64,000 nt of DNA from Iningainema tapete BLCC-T55 (GCF_014698965.1 NZ_JACXAE010000067.1:1-64000), one strand, 5' to 3'; positions 36,654 to 47,004 are shown, counted from the stretch's first letter. Made by a program: numbers and translations. Notes: generated by a model from the letters alone, not told the origin.

Positions 36654-37505
36654 ATGGTTAATGTAATTAATCGACCCACAAATACTATCACCATTCAAAG
36701 GTCAGAAGTATGTCAAACAATTGACGAGCAATATACATCGCTCAGATTCAAACGTTTGCTTGAAGAGGCAACAAGTGCAGATGCACTCTTACGGCTGATG
36801 GGTCGCTTTTTCCAATACGCTGCTGCCTTTGGACCTGGACAGGCTTGTTTGGCTAGTCACGTTGCTATTCGCAAAAACTTATTCAACAGTCCGACGGAAA
36901 TAGGAGTCTTTGCTGATACAAGTGTTAAAATAGGTGCAGGCATATTTTTTGGCGCAATTGATGAGTTTGGCGATCGCGAAGCGCCTGAGCCTTACACACA
37001 CCGAGATCTAGCACTAGCAACACTTAAAGGGATGGCACAGTTCTTTGGTTATGACATGATGCTTCTGAGCGAACTCATACACCAACATACTCCTACCAAT
37101 AATGCTATCCTCAAAGTCCATAGCAGTTACGGTCTAAATGTTGTCATGGATGAGGCTGATCTTTTTCGTGGTATCGGTTTCCATTTAGGAACTGAAGTAT
37201 TAGGTGAGGATGAAAACCGTATCCTAGATGAATTTTTCCGCACCAAACGTCCTGATATAACAGAATTTTTGGAAAAAACGGAAGTGGAAATTGATGGAAA
37301 GCTTCTTCCCGCAAACTACTGGTTTAGCCGTCACATAGTTGCAGACGCCGAACATTTTGATGCTGGAATAGCAGGTGCTAATGAAGCTTTGCACTACTAC
37401 GCAGGTTTAGAGAACCGACAGCAGGTTAAGAATTGGATTATTGAAGGTGTTCGAGAAATTTCTGTGCTGATGTCAGAGTTTATGGATGGAGTAATGAAGG
37501 ACTAG
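36654..37505 (+). CDS. DUF3865 heme-oxygenase-like (CADD-type) protein
   Basis: This 283-residue protein is predicted to be all-helical with the heme-oxygenase-like metal oxidase fold. The C-terminal ligand helix shows H-x3-D-x2-H (SRHIVADAEHFDAG). Other candidate ligands are the acidic residues and His in DEFGDREAPEPYTH and Glu in GTEVLGEDE. The family includes CADD, which makes p-aminobenzoate from its own residues, and other di-iron oxygenases. ATG 36654 has GGGAG 10 bases upstream. It follows the SET gene, and a strong terminator at 37664 closes the unit. The reaction is not known. Confidence 0.82.
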   Translation: MVNVINRPTNTITIQRSEVCQTIDEQYTSLRFKRLLEEATSADALLRLMGRFFQYAAAFGPGQACLASHVAIRKNLFNSPTEIGVFADTSVKIGAGIFFGAIDEFGDREAPEPYTHRDLALATLKGMAQFFGYDMMLLSELIHQHTPTNNAILKVHSSYGLNVVMDEADLFRGIGFHLGTEVLGEDENRILDEFFRTKRPDITEFLEKTEVEIDGKLLPANYWFSRHIVADAEHFDAGIAGANEALHYYAGLENRQQVKNWIIEGVREISVLMSEFMDGVMKD

Positions 37506-37742
37506 AAAGCAGGAATCTAAAACAGGTGGGTGTTGCGACAAATATCTACGACAAGTTGGGACAATTTCCATGATTTTTACTTGATTGTCACTATGGTGTC
37601 ACAATTCACTTGCTACACTTGTAGAAAGCAAACTTTTCAGTTTGCTCCTCACACCACACTTTGGCTCTCTTGTTTGTCATAAGCAAGAGAGCTTTTTTTA
37701 GCTCGTCAAAAGCTTTATCGCCATTTATGTATTATTTTATAC
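37506..37742. other. Convergent spacer with hairpins
   Basis: No gene is seen. A hairpin (AGCAAACT/AGTTTGCT, 37627-37646) precedes the terminator at 37664-37699. Confidence 0.6.
37664..37699 (+). terminator. Rho-independent terminator
   Basis: Arms GCTCTCTTG and CAAGAGAGC flank an 11-base loop and are followed by seven T on the plus strand, the classic form. It ends the SET-DUF3865 unit. Confidence 0.88.
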
Positions 37743-38603
37743 TTAAGGATTGCAGTACATACACAGTCCTGGATCGGCGTACTCTCTACCTTCTGGGAAT
37801 AAAGCTTCTTGACTAAAACTACATTTTTTGCATTGATAAATTACCGCCCTTGTCAGGGAAGTTGGCATACCACAAATAGCACAAGGTAATCCTTGAATTC
37901 TTTCACTGACATCAAAACCTGGTGTAGCACAGTTTGGGCAACGGCTGTTAATCTTTCTAATTAAATCGCGGGTAGCTTTTTCGATGTTTTTCATCCGCGT
38001 AGGGTTGTACATTGCTCTCATATCTGTTTCAATATGCACTTTCCCACTCTGTGAATTTTCTAATGCCCAATTCACAGCCTCGACAAGTTGTGTCTCTTGG
38101 GTGATACCTTTGACGATCGCATTACTATCTTTAGGCGACTCGCTCAACATGACAACTATGCCATGTGCAGGAAAACCCACTCTCTTGACGAAATCACACG
38201 CCTCTTGTACACTTTGTACAACCTGATGATTGTGGTTAGTATCTGTGGAAAATTCCTCTCCAATAATTTCTAAGTCATTTTCTCTATCTAAGAAAATCAC
38301 TATTTCCCTATTACTAGAAATATACGGAAAACTAGGATGAGGAGCAAAACTACCTTCACTGGCTACCGCCAAAGTTTCACCTGTAACAGCCAGCGCTTTT
38401 TCTGCCTTCAATCTTGCCGCAGCAATTTGAGTCCCCAAACGTTTAACTTCCCTTGTAAACGTGCCAAAAATATCAGTATTAAAATTCTGTGGCACGATAA
38501 CTTTAACACCTAATTCCTGCTCTAAAAGAGGAGCAATAACTCTCTCTTTTTGATGCATAGTAGCCAATACTGCCACTCTGTTGTTCAATGCCTTTTGTTG
38601 CAT
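37743..38603 (-). CDS. DUF6671 family protein
   Basis: This 286-residue cytosolic protein has an N-terminal alpha/beta part (NRVAVLATMHQKERVIAPLLEQELGVKVIVPQNF, FGTFTREVKR) and a C-terminal part with four zinc-ribbon-like CxxC pairs: RCPNCATPGF, LPCAICGMP, YQCKKCSF and LCMYCNP. DUF6671 proteins are conserved in several bacteria; the function is unknown. The arrangement with MRAMYNPTRMKNIEKATRDLI before the cysteines is typical. It is convergent with the DUF3865 gene and divergent from the kinase gene at 38912. Confidence 0.82.
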   Translation of the reverse strand: MQQKALNNRVAVLATMHQKERVIAPLLEQELGVKVIVPQNFNTDIFGTFTREVKRLGTQIAAARLKAEKALAVTGETLAVASEGSFAPHPSFPYISSNREIVIFLDRENDLEIIGEEFSTDTNHNHQVVQSVQEACDFVKRVGFPAHGIVVMLSESPKDSNAIVKGITQETQLVEAVNWALENSQSGKVHIETDMRAMYNPTRMKNIEKATRDLIRKINSRCPNCATPGFDVSERIQGLPCAICGMPTSLTRAVIYQCKKCSFSQEALFPEGREYADPGLCMYCNP

Positions 38604-38911
38604 TTTTTACCTCTTTCGTAACTTTTTAAGTAAAATAGCGTATGCCACCTAGTTTCAAGCTTCCTTCAGTGCACTGGCTGAGGAGCCATCTCCATTACTT
38701 AGAATTATGTCAATTTCTGAATACTTAATTTTTAATTAACTTAATTAATAAATTGAATCTAAAAGTAGTTAATATAGAGCATATATGATCATATCTAGAA
38801 AAAATACACGCTTGCCTTATGTGTGTACAAATGTGGCATAATTAATTAAAATTATGAATATTTTACCTTTATAATACACAAATTTAAAAGATACTTAAAT
38901 ATTTGTTAACT
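38604..38911. other. Divergent spacer, DUF6671 and kinase
   Basis: These 308 bases are AT-rich and hold no gene. Promoters for both directions are presumed here; I cannot place them. Confidence 0.5.
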
Positions 38912-41269
38912 GTGAAAACACGATCCAACTACAATGAAGCAGCTCGGCTCGAAACCCTCCGCCAGTATCAGATTCTCGACACTGATCCCGAAGAGGCGTT
39001 CGACAATCTCACTCGTTTAGCTGCGCATATTTGTGGAACCCCCATAGCATTCATAAGCTTCATCGATGAAAACCGCCAGTGGTTTAAGTCAAAGGTAGGT
39101 TTGGATGTAACGTCTGTGGCTCGTAAATGGGGAATATGCCCCCAATGTAGCTTACTACAAAATGTCGTCGTTGTTTCTTCTCATACGTTGGCTGATGAAT
39201 GCTGGGGAGCAAACCCTGTAATTACATCAAATCCTGATTTCCGGTTTTATGCTGGGGTATGTTTGGTGACACAGGAAGGATATGTACTCGGTCACCTATG
39301 CGTAATGGACTACAAAGAGAAACATCTCAATCCAGAGCAATTGGAGGGTTTACGGTTATTAGGTCGCCAAGTTCTCGCACAACTTGAAATCCGACGAAAT
39401 TTAGTCAACTTGACCCGTGCCAATACCGAGTTCCAACAAGCAGGGGAATTACTACAACAGCAAAGAGCGCGGGAGCGACTGGTAACGGATATTGCCCACC
39501 GCATCCGGCAGAGTTTGAATTTAGAAGCAGTTCTTAACACTACAGTGTCACAAGTGCGGCAGTTTCTGCAGACAGAGCGAGTGTTCATTTACCGCTTTGA
39601 GCCAGACTGGGGTGGCGTTGTCGTGGTAGAATCTGTAGCTAACGGGTGGAAATCTCTTGTCGGCAGTAGTCTTAAAGACCCCGACTTTGCCCAAAGTTGT
39701 ACCCAGTCCTATAAACAAGGTAGGCTCCAAGCGACAACGGATATTTATACAAGTAATCTCCCCCAATGCTATATTGATTTTCTAGCGCAGTTTCAAGTCA
39801 GAGCTACCTTAGTAGTACCAATTTTACAAGGGGAACAATTGTGGGGATTACTGGTAGCTAACCATTGTTCATCACCACGACAGTGGCAGCAGTTGGAGAT
39901 TGACTTGCTTGTGCAATTAGCAACGCAACTAGCTATTGCGCTCCAACAAAGCCAACTGTATCAGCAAACTCAATATCAACTGAAAAGAGAGCAGGCACTC
40001 AATCAGGTAATTCAAACCATCCGCAATTCTCTTGACTTGAAAACCATCTTTTCCACAGCAGTTTTTGAGATTGCGCAACTCCTGCAAGCTGACAGGGCTC
40101 ACATTGTGCAATATCTGCCACAACGCCAGATTTGGTTGAATGTAGCGGATTATTGCCGTTCTCCGAATGTATCAGGTGTGGGGCTAGAAATTCCCGATGA
40201 AGGCAATGAGATTGCTGCCAAACTTAAACGATTAGAAGTCGTTCGAGTTGATGATGCTAGTACTTGTACTGATGAAATCAATCGCAGCTTTGCTCAAACT
40301 TTTCCTGGAGCTTGGTTGCTGATTCCGTTGCACTTTGGTTCGGCAGTGTGGGGCAGTCTGGGTCTGGTGAGATCTCAGCCTGCTTTGTGGCAGCCAGAAG
40401 AGGTAGAATTAACAAGCGCCGTGGCTGACCAAATCGCGATCGCCATTCAGCAATCTACACTTTTAGAGCAGATACAAATCGAACTAAATGAACGCAAGCG
40501 CAATGAACAAAAAATTTGCGCCCAACGACTGGAAAGCTTGGGTACACTAGCAAGGGGCATGGCACACGAAATAAACAATAAGCTAGCACCGATTCTGATG
40601 TCAGTGCAATTACTAAAGATGAAATTACCTGATGAGCAGAGTCAGGGGATGCTTCAGATATTAGAATCTAGTGTAAAAAGCTCTGCGGCTTTAGTCAAGC
40701 AAGTGCTGTTGTTTGCTCATGGAGTCGAAGGCGATCGCACGATTCTACTAGTCTTGGATATGATCAAAGAAGTGGAGCAGATTGCCAAACAGACATTTCC
40801 CAAATCAATCCAAATCCTTACCGATCTACCGGACAACCTTTGGACTGTCTCTGGCGATGCCACTCAACTGAAACAGGTTCTCATTAACCTTGCCGTCAAT
40901 GCTCGAGATGCAATGCCTGATGGTGGTATCTTAAGGATCTGTGCTAAAAACCTTTCCGTTGATGAAAACTATGCTAGGATAAATCTTGAAGCCTCTGTGG
41001 GTGCTTACGTTGTGATTACCGTCTCGGATACTGGAATGGGAATTGAGCGGGAAATACTTGAGAGAATTTTTGATCCCTTTTTCACTACCAAAGAGGTTGG
41101 TAAAGGCACGGGGCTAGGTCTTTCAACTGTGATGGGCATCATCAAAAGTCACGGCGGTTTTGTGAACGTGGCGAGTGAGGTGGGTCTCGGTAGTCAATTT
41201 CAAGTGTATTTGCCTGCGGTGAGGGAAGCTGTTTCACAGCCGTTAGACCAGGAAATGCCCACAGGGTAA
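38912..41269 (+). CDS. Triple-GAF sensor histidine kinase
   Basis: This soluble kinase of 785 residues has three GAF domains (about residues 15-170, 190-350 and 365-530) and a C-terminal kinase. GAF2 resembles cyanobacteriochrome-type domains, with [24 protein letters not shown] carrying a Cys where bilin can attach. The kinase has [20 protein letters not shown] (phospho-His), [20 protein letters not shown] and [11 protein letters not shown]. No receiver domain is attached, so it probably signals to a separate regulator such as the one at 42822. GTG 38912 is preferred over the TTG at 38903. It heads a row of four two-component genes. Confidence 0.9.
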   Translation: MKTRSNYNEAARLETLRQYQILDTDPEEAFDNLTRLAAHICGTPIAFISFIDENRQWFKSKVGLDVTSVARKWGICPQCSLLQNVVVVSSHTLADECWGANPVITSNPDFRFYAGVCLVTQEGYVLGHLCVMDYKEKHLNPEQLEGLRLLGRQVLAQLEIRRNLVNLTRANTEFQQAGELLQQQRARERLVTDIAHRIRQSLNLEAVLNTTVSQVRQFLQTERVFIYRFEPDWGGVVVVESVANGWKSLVGSSLKDPDFAQSCTQSYKQGRLQATTDIYTSNLPQCYIDFLAQFQVRATLVVPILQGEQLWGLLVANHCSSPRQWQQLEIDLLVQLATQLAIALQQSQLYQQTQYQLKREQALNQVIQTIRNSLDLKTIFSTAVFEIAQLLQADRAHIVQYLPQRQIWLNVADYCRSPNVSGVGLEIPDEGNEIAAKLKRLEVVRVDDASTCTDEINRSFAQTFPGAWLLIPLHFGSAVWGSLGLVRSQPALWQPEEVELTSAVADQIAIAIQQSTLLEQIQIELNERKRNEQKICAQRLESLGTLARGMAHEINNKLAPILMSVQLLKMKLPDEQSQGMLQILESSVKSSAALVKQVLLFAHGVEGDRTILLVLDMIKEVEQIAKQTFPKSIQILTDLPDNLWTVSGDATQLKQVLINLAVNARDAMPDGGILRICAKNLSVDENYARINLEASVGAYVVITVSDTGMGIEREILERIFDPFFTTKEVGKGTGLGLSTVMGIIKSHGGFVNVASEVGLGSQFQVYLPAVREAVSQPLDQEMPTG

Positions 41270-41406
41270 GGTCCATCTTTGTTATATTTTGTTTCAAAGG
41301 AACTACTTACCCCTTGCGCTAGCTCTAAAATCTGTTCAACACTCGCAACAGCCCAAAATTTTGGCTAATCTTGAAAGTGATTTTCCGCTCTAACTAGCTG
41401 TACCTA

Positions 41407-42825
41407 ATGAAACCAGAGATATTAGTAAAATTGCGGGGATTGTGTCGAGATGAAGCTGCATTTGAGCAGCTAAAGCAGACTTGGTCTGACGAAATGCAAC
41501 ATCTGGAGCAAGAAATCCATCAAGCGTATTTTCGGGTGGAGCAGCAGAAAGCATTGTACCGTGTAATTACTAGTCTGCGGGAACCTCTAAACTTGGCTCG
41601 GCTTTTCCAAACCACAGCTACTGAGGTTCGCCAACTTCTAGCAGCAGACCGAGTCGGCATGTTTCGCTTCTACCCAAACTCAGGTTGGGATGATGGGGAA
41701 TTTGTTTCTGAAGACGTGGAGCCTCGTTTTGGGTCAGCAATGGCGCAAAAAATCCACGACCATTGCTTTGGAGATCGGTTTGCAGTCCATTATCAGCAAG
41801 GTCGAATTCAGGCAGTTGCAGATATTTACAATTATGGGCTGAGCGACTGTCACATTCAGATTCTGTCCCAATTTCAGGTAAGAGCCAATTTAGTGGTGCC
41901 GCTGCTTTTGGGTCAAAATCTCTGGGGATTGCTCTGTATTCACCAATGCCGCGCTCCCCGAAAGTGGCAAGCGACAGAAATCGAGTTTGTTACCCAAATA
42001 GCTAGCCATTTGGGTGTAGCCCTACAGCATACAGAACTCCTAAATGACTTACAGGCAGAAGTACTGGAGCGCCAGCAGGCACAGCAAGCAGTTCAAGTTC
42101 TCAACCAGGGACTGCAGCGAGCGATCATTGAACAGCAGTCCGCGCTTAGGGAGTTGGAAGCTTTTAGCTACTCTGTCTCCCACGATCTACGTGCTCCGTT
42201 GCGCAGTATTGATGGCTTTAGTCAAGCTCTCATGGAAGAGTACTGCGATCGCCTGGACGGAACAGGTTCGGATTACCTACAGCGAATTCGGGCAGCCACT
42301 CAGCGGATGGGGCACTTAATTGATGACCTTCTCAACCTATCTCGGGTGATGCGCAGCGAAATGAACTTTGAAACTGTGGATCTGAGTCTTTTAGCTAGTG
42401 AAATTTGCACTGAGTTACAGCATCAGTCAGAGCGGCAGGTAGAGTTGATTATTCAAAGTGTTCCGTTAGCCCAAGGCGATCGCCGTCTGTTGCGAGTGTT
42501 GTTAATGAACTTACTGAACAATGCCTGGAAATTTACCTCCAAGCACACCACCGCACGGATTGAGTTTGGAGCGAGCGAGCGAGCGAGCGTCCCAGTCTAC
42601 TTTGTTCGAGATGATGGAGCAGGCTTTGATATGGCTTACGCCAACAAGTTATTTGGACCATTCCAGCGGTTGCACAAAATGAATGATTTTCCCGGCAATG
42701 GGATTGGACTAGCCACGGTGCAGCGAATTGTGCATCGCCATGGCGGTAGGGTGTGGGCAGAAGGGGCTGTGGAACAAGGGGCTACTTTTTACTTTACACT
42801 GGTAGCAGATGAGGCAGGGGCATGA
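41407..42825 (+). CDS. GAF (cyanobacteriochrome-like) histidine kinase
   Basis: This 472-residue kinase has one GAF domain at about residues 55-215 and a HisKA/HATPase core. The GAF text (DRVGMFRFYPNSGWDDGEFVSEDV, DHCFGDRFAVHYQQGRIQAVADI, LSDCHIQILSQFQVRANL) is close to cyanobacteriochromes; the Cys in DCH is the position where a linear tetrapyrrole is attached. The phospho-His is in YSVSHDLRAPLRSID; NLLNNAWKFT and GNGIGLATVQR complete the ATP site. A Rcp1-like regulator overlaps its stop by 4 bases and is its likely phosphate acceptor. A short spacer of AGCGAGCGAGCGAGCG repeats lies within the gene near 42572. Confidence 0.88.
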   Translation: MKPEILVKLRGLCRDEAAFEQLKQTWSDEMQHLEQEIHQAYFRVEQQKALYRVITSLREPLNLARLFQTTATEVRQLLAADRVGMFRFYPNSGWDDGEFVSEDVEPRFGSAMAQKIHDHCFGDRFAVHYQQGRIQAVADIYNYGLSDCHIQILSQFQVRANLVVPLLLGQNLWGLLCIHQCRAPRKWQATEIEFVTQIASHLGVALQHTELLNDLQAEVLERQQAQQAVQVLNQGLQRAIIEQQSALRELEAFSYSVSHDLRAPLRSIDGFSQALMEEYCDRLDGTGSDYLQRIRAATQRMGHLIDDLLNLSRVMRSEMNFETVDLSLLASEICTELQHQSERQVELIIQSVPLAQGDRRLLRVLLMNLLNNAWKFTSKHTTARIEFGASERASVPVYFVRDDGAGFDMAYANKLFGPFQRLHKMNDFPGNGIGLATVQRIVHRHGGRVWAEGAVEQGATFYFTLVADEAGA

Positions 42826-43265
42826 GCGTGAGCGACAAAATAATTCTTTTAGTAGAAGATAATCCTGATGATGAAGCTTTGGCAATCCGAGCCCTGAAAC
42901 GCAATCACATCAGCAATGAGATTGTCGTGGCTCATGACGGTGTTGAAGCCCTGGATTACTTGTTTGGAACTGGAATTCATGCAGGTCGGGATCTGTGTGT
43001 CAAACCAGCAGTAATTTTGCTGGATCTCAAGCTGCCCCGCATTGATGGTATTGAAGTACTGCGCCGCTTGCGAGAAGATGAACGCAGTAAGCTGCTACCT
43101 GTGGTAATTCTGACTACCTCTAGCGAAGAACAGGATTTACTCGATAGTTACAGCCTGGGGTGCAATAGTTACATCCGCAAACCTGTGGATTTTCTCCAGT
43201 TTTCCGAAGCAGTCCGGCAACTGGGAATGTACTGGCTACTGATGAACGAGCCACCACCAATTTAG
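42822..43265 (+). CDS. Rcp1-like single-domain response regulator
   Basis: This 147-residue receiver protein has the full set of residues: LVEDNPDDEALAIRAL (acidic pocket), VILLDLKLPRIDG (phospho-Asp), VVILTTSSEEQD (Thr) and NSYIRKPVD (Lys). It has no output domain. The start overlaps the upstream kinase by ATGA, the usual layout of phytochrome-type kinases and Rcp1 regulators. It likely takes phosphate from the GAF kinase and passes the signal to a target not seen here, or to the hybrid at 43279. Confidence 0.93.
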   Translation: MSVSDKIILLVEDNPDDEALAIRALKRNHISNEIVVAHDGVEALDYLFGTGIHAGRDLCVKPAVILLDLKLPRIDGIEVLRRLREDERSKLLPVVILTTSSEEQDLLDSYSLGCNSYIRKPVDFLQFSEAVRQLGMYWLLMNEPPPI

Positions 43266-43278
43266 GGAGAAAGTTTAG

Positions 43279-45204
43279 ATGAAAACCCACCTGCGTGTTC
43301 TGATTGTTGAAGATTCTGAAGATGATACTCTCCTAACCCTAAAGGAACTGCGTCGGGGTGGGTATATCTTGACCTATGTTCGGGTGGAAACCGCAGTTGA
43401 GATGCAGGCAGCTTTAGACCAACAGCCGTGGGACTTCGTAATTGCCGATTATAGCATGCCTACCTTCAGTGCGCCAGAAGCCTTGAAACTCCTCCAGCGC
43501 CGTCAGCTGGATCTACCGTTTATCATTGTCTCCGGCACCATTGGCGAGGAGACTGCCGTCGCAGCAATGAAAGCAGGTGCTCACGACTACTTGATCAAAG
43601 GCAATCTCACCCGTCTCGTGCCTGCAGTGGAGCGAGAGTTGCGGGACGCTAAGGAGCGGCAAAAACGGTACAGTGCGGAACAAGCTTTACGGGAAAGCGA
43701 AGATCGTTTTCGCACACTCTGCTCCTGTGCTCCCCTTGCCATCTTTCAGACCGATGCCCAAGGGCAGCATACTTACAACAATCCTTTATGGTACGACATT
43801 TCGGGTCAAAGCGCACCTGATTCAGGCTACGGTTGGGATCGGGCGATTCACCCAGAAGACCGTGCTGAGGTTTTGGAGGACTGGCAGCGCACAGTGTCAG
43901 AACAACGCTCCTGGGTTAATGAACACAGGCTCCTTACCCCTCAGGGTGAAGTCAGGTGGGTACGTGTTCTTGCTAGCCCAATTTACTCCTCACAAGGTCA
44001 GTTTCAAGGTCATGTGGGGACAATCGAAGATATTACTGAAAAGAAACAACTGGAGGCGCAATTTCTCCACGCCCAACGACTGGAAAACCTGGGCACTCTC
44101 GCCAGCGGTATTGCCCACGACTTCAACAACATCCTCACTCCTATTTTGGCAGCTGCTCAACTACTTCCCCTCAAATTACCTAACCTTGATGAGAACAATC
44201 AGCAACTGTTGAAAATATTGGAAGACAGCGCAAAACATGGTGGTGATTTGGTTAAGCAAATTTTGTCGTTTACTAGCGGGGTGTCTGGGAGTCGTACCAA
44301 CGTCCAAGTTCGGCATTTACTTTCAGATGTGGCGCATATTGCCCACCGAACTTTCCCAAAATCTATCGAAACGCACACTAATATAGCATCCGATCTCTGG
44401 ATGGTTTTTGCAGATGCAACTCAACTTCATCAGGTGCTGATGAACCTCACCGTCAATGCTCGCGATGCCATGCCTAATGGTGGGAGCCTCAAAATTAGCG
44501 CCGAAAACTTTTGGATCGATCAAAACTATGCTCGGATGCATGTGGATGCACAGGAGGGTCCTTATATTCTGATTACTATTGCTGATAGCGGAACGGGCAT
44601 TAAGCCGGAAATTATGGAACGTATTTTCGATCCATTTTTTACCACCAAAGAGTTGGGCAAGGGAACAGGTCTAGGACTTTCCACTGTGATGGGTATTATT
44701 AAAAGTCACGGCGGTTTTGTGACTGTGTACAGCGAGGTGTCCAAGGGCAGCATTTTTAAGGTGTATCTACCGAGTAGCGAAGTAAATGAAACTCAAGCCG
44801 CAGCCGATGCTGAACTACCAAACGGCAATGGCGAATTGATTTTGGTAGTAGATGACGAGGTGACAATTTGCGAGATTACTAAAAATACCTTGGAAAGCCA
44901 TAATTACAAGGTTCTAACCGCCAGCGATGGAGCTGAGGCACTCGCACTCTACGCTCAGCACAAGAATGATATCAGTGTGGTGTTGATAGACTTGATGATG
45001 CCTGGTATTGATGGTGTTACCACGATTCTCACTTTGCAACGCATGAATTCGCTCTTACGAATTATTGCCATGAGTGGACTGATGCCCAATGGGGCAACTG
45101 CTCAAAACAATAGCCTCAAAATCCAAGGAGCCTTGTCAAAACCTTTCACAGCCGAGGCTTTACTGAGTACTTTACACTCGGTGCTACACGCTTCACAAAC
45201 CTGA
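43279..45204 (+). CDS. REC-PAS-histidine kinase-REC hybrid
   Basis: This 641-residue hybrid has an N-terminal receiver ([41 protein letters not shown]), a PAS domain at about 145-255 ([25 protein letters not shown]), a kinase core ([20 protein letters not shown] with the phospho-His, [23 protein letters not shown]) and a C-terminal receiver ([32 protein letters not shown]). The kinase half is clearly related to that of the gene at 38912, so one may be a duplicate of the other. It lies 13 bases past the Rcp1-like gene. Soluble. Confidence 0.92.
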   Translation: MKTHLRVLIVEDSEDDTLLTLKELRRGGYILTYVRVETAVEMQAALDQQPWDFVIADYSMPTFSAPEALKLLQRRQLDLPFIIVSGTIGEETAVAAMKAGAHDYLIKGNLTRLVPAVERELRDAKERQKRYSAEQALRESEDRFRTLCSCAPLAIFQTDAQGQHTYNNPLWYDISGQSAPDSGYGWDRAIHPEDRAEVLEDWQRTVSEQRSWVNEHRLLTPQGEVRWVRVLASPIYSSQGQFQGHVGTIEDITEKKQLEAQFLHAQRLENLGTLASGIAHDFNNILTPILAAAQLLPLKLPNLDENNQQLLKILEDSAKHGGDLVKQILSFTSGVSGSRTNVQVRHLLSDVAHIAHRTFPKSIETHTNIASDLWMVFADATQLHQVLMNLTVNARDAMPNGGSLKISAENFWIDQNYARMHVDAQEGPYILITIADSGTGIKPEIMERIFDPFFTTKELGKGTGLGLSTVMGIIKSHGGFVTVYSEVSKGSIFKVYLPSSEVNETQAAADAELPNGNGELILVVDDEVTICEITKNTLESHNYKVLTASDGAEALALYAQHKNDISVVLIDLMMPGIDGVTTILTLQRMNSLLRIIAMSGLMPNGATAQNNSLKIQGALSKPFTAEALLSTLHSVLHASQT

Positions 45205-45217
45205 CAACTTGTCCAAA

Positions 45218-45237
45218 CCTCACAAGTTCCTCAAATT
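45218..45237. repeat. CTCACAAGTTCCTCA repeat, copy 1
   Basis: The 20-base string CCTCACAAGTTCCTCAAATT recurs at 48338-48357 and, with changes at its end, at 48892-48909. It follows the hybrid kinase stop by 13 bases. Confidence 0.75.
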
Positions 45238-45306
45238 ATTCTTCTAAATTGAAATTACAACCAACAAGGTAGTCTTGCTCATAATTTCAATCAAGGAAAG
45301 AATATT

Positions 45307-45486
45307 ATGTATAAGCCAACAATATTACGGCAATTGTTTCAATCAATTCCAGAAGCTATTGGGCGTGTCATCAGCTTTATTTCAGGCGCAGTTACCAGAA
45401 TTTTTGGACCTACTGATGACGACTATCCAAAAACAGGAGTTCAACCCTTTGAGGGAGATCCTGCTAAAGATAACAAACAGTTTTGA
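45307..45486 (+). CDS. Small cyanobacterial protein (GVQPFEGDP type)
   Basis: This 59-residue protein is read from ATG 45307, with AAGGAA 9 bases upstream. It has an amphipathic or membrane-tending helix (QLFQSIPEAIGRVISFISGAVTRIF) followed by an acidic tail (GPTDDDYPKTGVQPFEGDP). A similar tail is familiar in small cyanobacterial proteins of unknown role. A longer overlapping frame at 45275 has no such features and is probably a shadow. It lies about 100 bases after the kinase row. Confidence 0.65.
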   Translation: MYKPTILRQLFQSIPEAIGRVISFISGAVTRIFGPTDDDYPKTGVQPFEGDPAKDNKQF

Positions 45487-45626
45487 GTTAGGCCATACTT
45501 GAGTTATTAATTCAGAAAAAACTTCTTGAATTCATAACTTATTACTTCCGAGCAGGATGGGATGAATTCCATTAGGAAAATTAACAATCTCATTGGCGAT
45601 CGCCAAACAACGAGTAAAGCTGTTAT

Positions 45627-46016
45627 ATGTCTGAAGTAAATTTTCAACAACCTATTAATTCTGTGGCTGCTCTTGTAGAGATGTACGCAGAGGGAAAACG
45701 GGACTTTAGTAGAGCAGAACTAGGTAATGCTGATTTGCAAGGCGTTAACCTTAGAGGTGCTGACCTCAGTTATGCTGACTTGAGTGAAGCGAACTTGAAA
45801 AATGCTAATCTTAGGGGAGCTGACCTAAGCTACACTGACCTTAGTCAAGCTAATCTAAGTGACGCCGATCTCAGGGGAGCCTTGTTAATTTCAGCTAATC
45901 TACGCCAAGCCTCTGTTAGAGGAGCGAACTTAGAAAAAGCAGACTACGATTACAGCACCCATTTTCCCCTAGATTTTGACCCGGTTAAGGCGGGTATGCA
46001 AACTGCAGGCAGTTGA
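45627..46016 (+). CDS. Pentapeptide-repeat protein
   Basis: This 129-residue protein has ten or more A(D/N)L-x-x repeats (FSRAELGNADLQGVNLRGADLS...), which fold into a right-handed quadrilateral beta-helix. The N-terminal 25 residues are a short leader. The last 20 (HFPLDFDPVKAGMQTAG) resemble the common ending of such proteins in cyanobacteria. It is cytosolic, with no membrane segment. Its function is unknown; it may act as a protein-binding scaffold. Confidence 0.88.
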   Translation: MSEVNFQQPINSVAALVEMYAEGKRDFSRAELGNADLQGVNLRGADLSYADLSEANLKNANLRGADLSYTDLSQANLSDADLRGALLISANLRQASVRGANLEKADYDYSTHFPLDFDPVKAGMQTAGS

Positions 46017-46323
46017 CACTCAACAGTCAAAAATAGACAGTACCCACCTTACGGGTATTTCAACCATTGCTTGGAGCATAAATACTTAATGTCATTCAAT
46101 TTTACTTGAGCTTATAATTAAAGATGGGGTAAAAAATTAAAATACAACCCACGTAAAACAACAAAAAAGTAGAAGAAACAGACTGTTAGTAGTTAGGGAT
46201 CATCAAAAAGTAAATCTGATTTAACTGCATTGTTGCTAGAGTGCTGGCAATTACAGATATTTTTATAAATGACTTGAGGATTGCCTAACCGATCTGAAGT
46301 AGATCAAAGTACAGGAGGCAATT
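46017..46323. other. Spacer before the dioxygenase gene
   Basis: These 307 AT-rich bases hold no gene. A ribosome site (AGGAGG) lies at 46313-46318, 5 bases before the dioxygenase start. Confidence 0.5.
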
Positions 46324-47004
46324 ATGATGTTGTCATCTTTAACCAAACAAAACTTCAATTGTGTTACCGACTACGCCTTAGAAATCATCAATTCTGTCAA
46401 TTTAGATAGACTAAAGAGTTATTTTGATCATCTTCCTGTCGATCCTTATCTGGAAGAACACTATCGGTTCAGGCGGTTATCTCACTTTAAAGTGAGTTCC
46501 AATCGTTTAATTAAGTTGTCACATAGCCGCTTCTTCCAAAGTAAAGAATATAATCCGCTCTTGGGAAATGTTGTCAGAGAGTATCCAGAAATAGATGATG
46601 CACTGGTAGAGCTAGAAGATTTTCAAAAAATTGTTTGGGAGTTCTTCGAGTTTTGTAAACTGTGTTCCACCTTTGACGAGATTGGCGTTCATCAGATTAG
46701 AACCACTACTTCTTGTCAAAAAATTGGCAATCCAGCCCCCGAAGGCATTCATAGAGATGGAGTAGACTTGGTAGGGATATTCTGTGTGAATCGAGAAAGC
46801 ATAGAAGGAGGAGAAACTCATCTGTACAAATTTAAAGATGAACCACCAGTTTTTGCACAAATTCTCAAGAAAAGTGATTTTTTAGTCTTCAGCGATCGCC
46901 AATTTTTCCACTACACTTCTCCAATCAAAGTCACAGCCTCTAAAAGTGGCAGCCGGGATGTATTTGTTTTAACATGTCCCGGATTAATTTCCGCCTCTAG
47001 GTAA
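46324..47004 (+). CDS. 2OG-Fe(II) dioxygenase family protein
   Basis: This 226-residue protein matches the 2OG-Fe dioxygenase family that includes free amino-acid hydroxylases. The iron triad is visible as HRD (EGIHRDGVDLVGIF) and a distal His (RQFFHYTSPI), with an Arg shortly after for 2-oxoglutarate. GGETHLYKF is a conserved strand. The substrate is unknown. AGGAGG lies before the ATG. It is 14 bases upstream of a DUF6544 gene in the same direction. Confidence 0.85.
   Translation: MMLSSLTKQNFNCVTDYALEIINSVNLDRLKSYFDHLPVDPYLEEHYRFRRLSHFKVSSNRLIKLSHSRFFQSKEYNPLLGNVVREYPEIDDALVELEDFQKIVWEFFEFCKLCSTFDEIGVHQIRTTTSCQKIGNPAPEGIHRDGVDLVGIFCVNRESIEGGETHLYKFKDEPPVFAQILKKSDFLVFSDRQFFHYTSPIKVTASKSGSRDVFVLTCPGLISASR

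Noticed and set aside
42568-42590. GAGCGAGCGAGCGAGC run within a kinase gene as a possible phase-variable tract
   Set aside because: The gene is in frame, and four-base units in one place without a broken neighbour are weak evidence for switching.
45275-45502. 75-residue frame overlapping the 59-residue gene
   Set aside because: It lacks the ribosome site and the conserved-looking tail that the other frame has.
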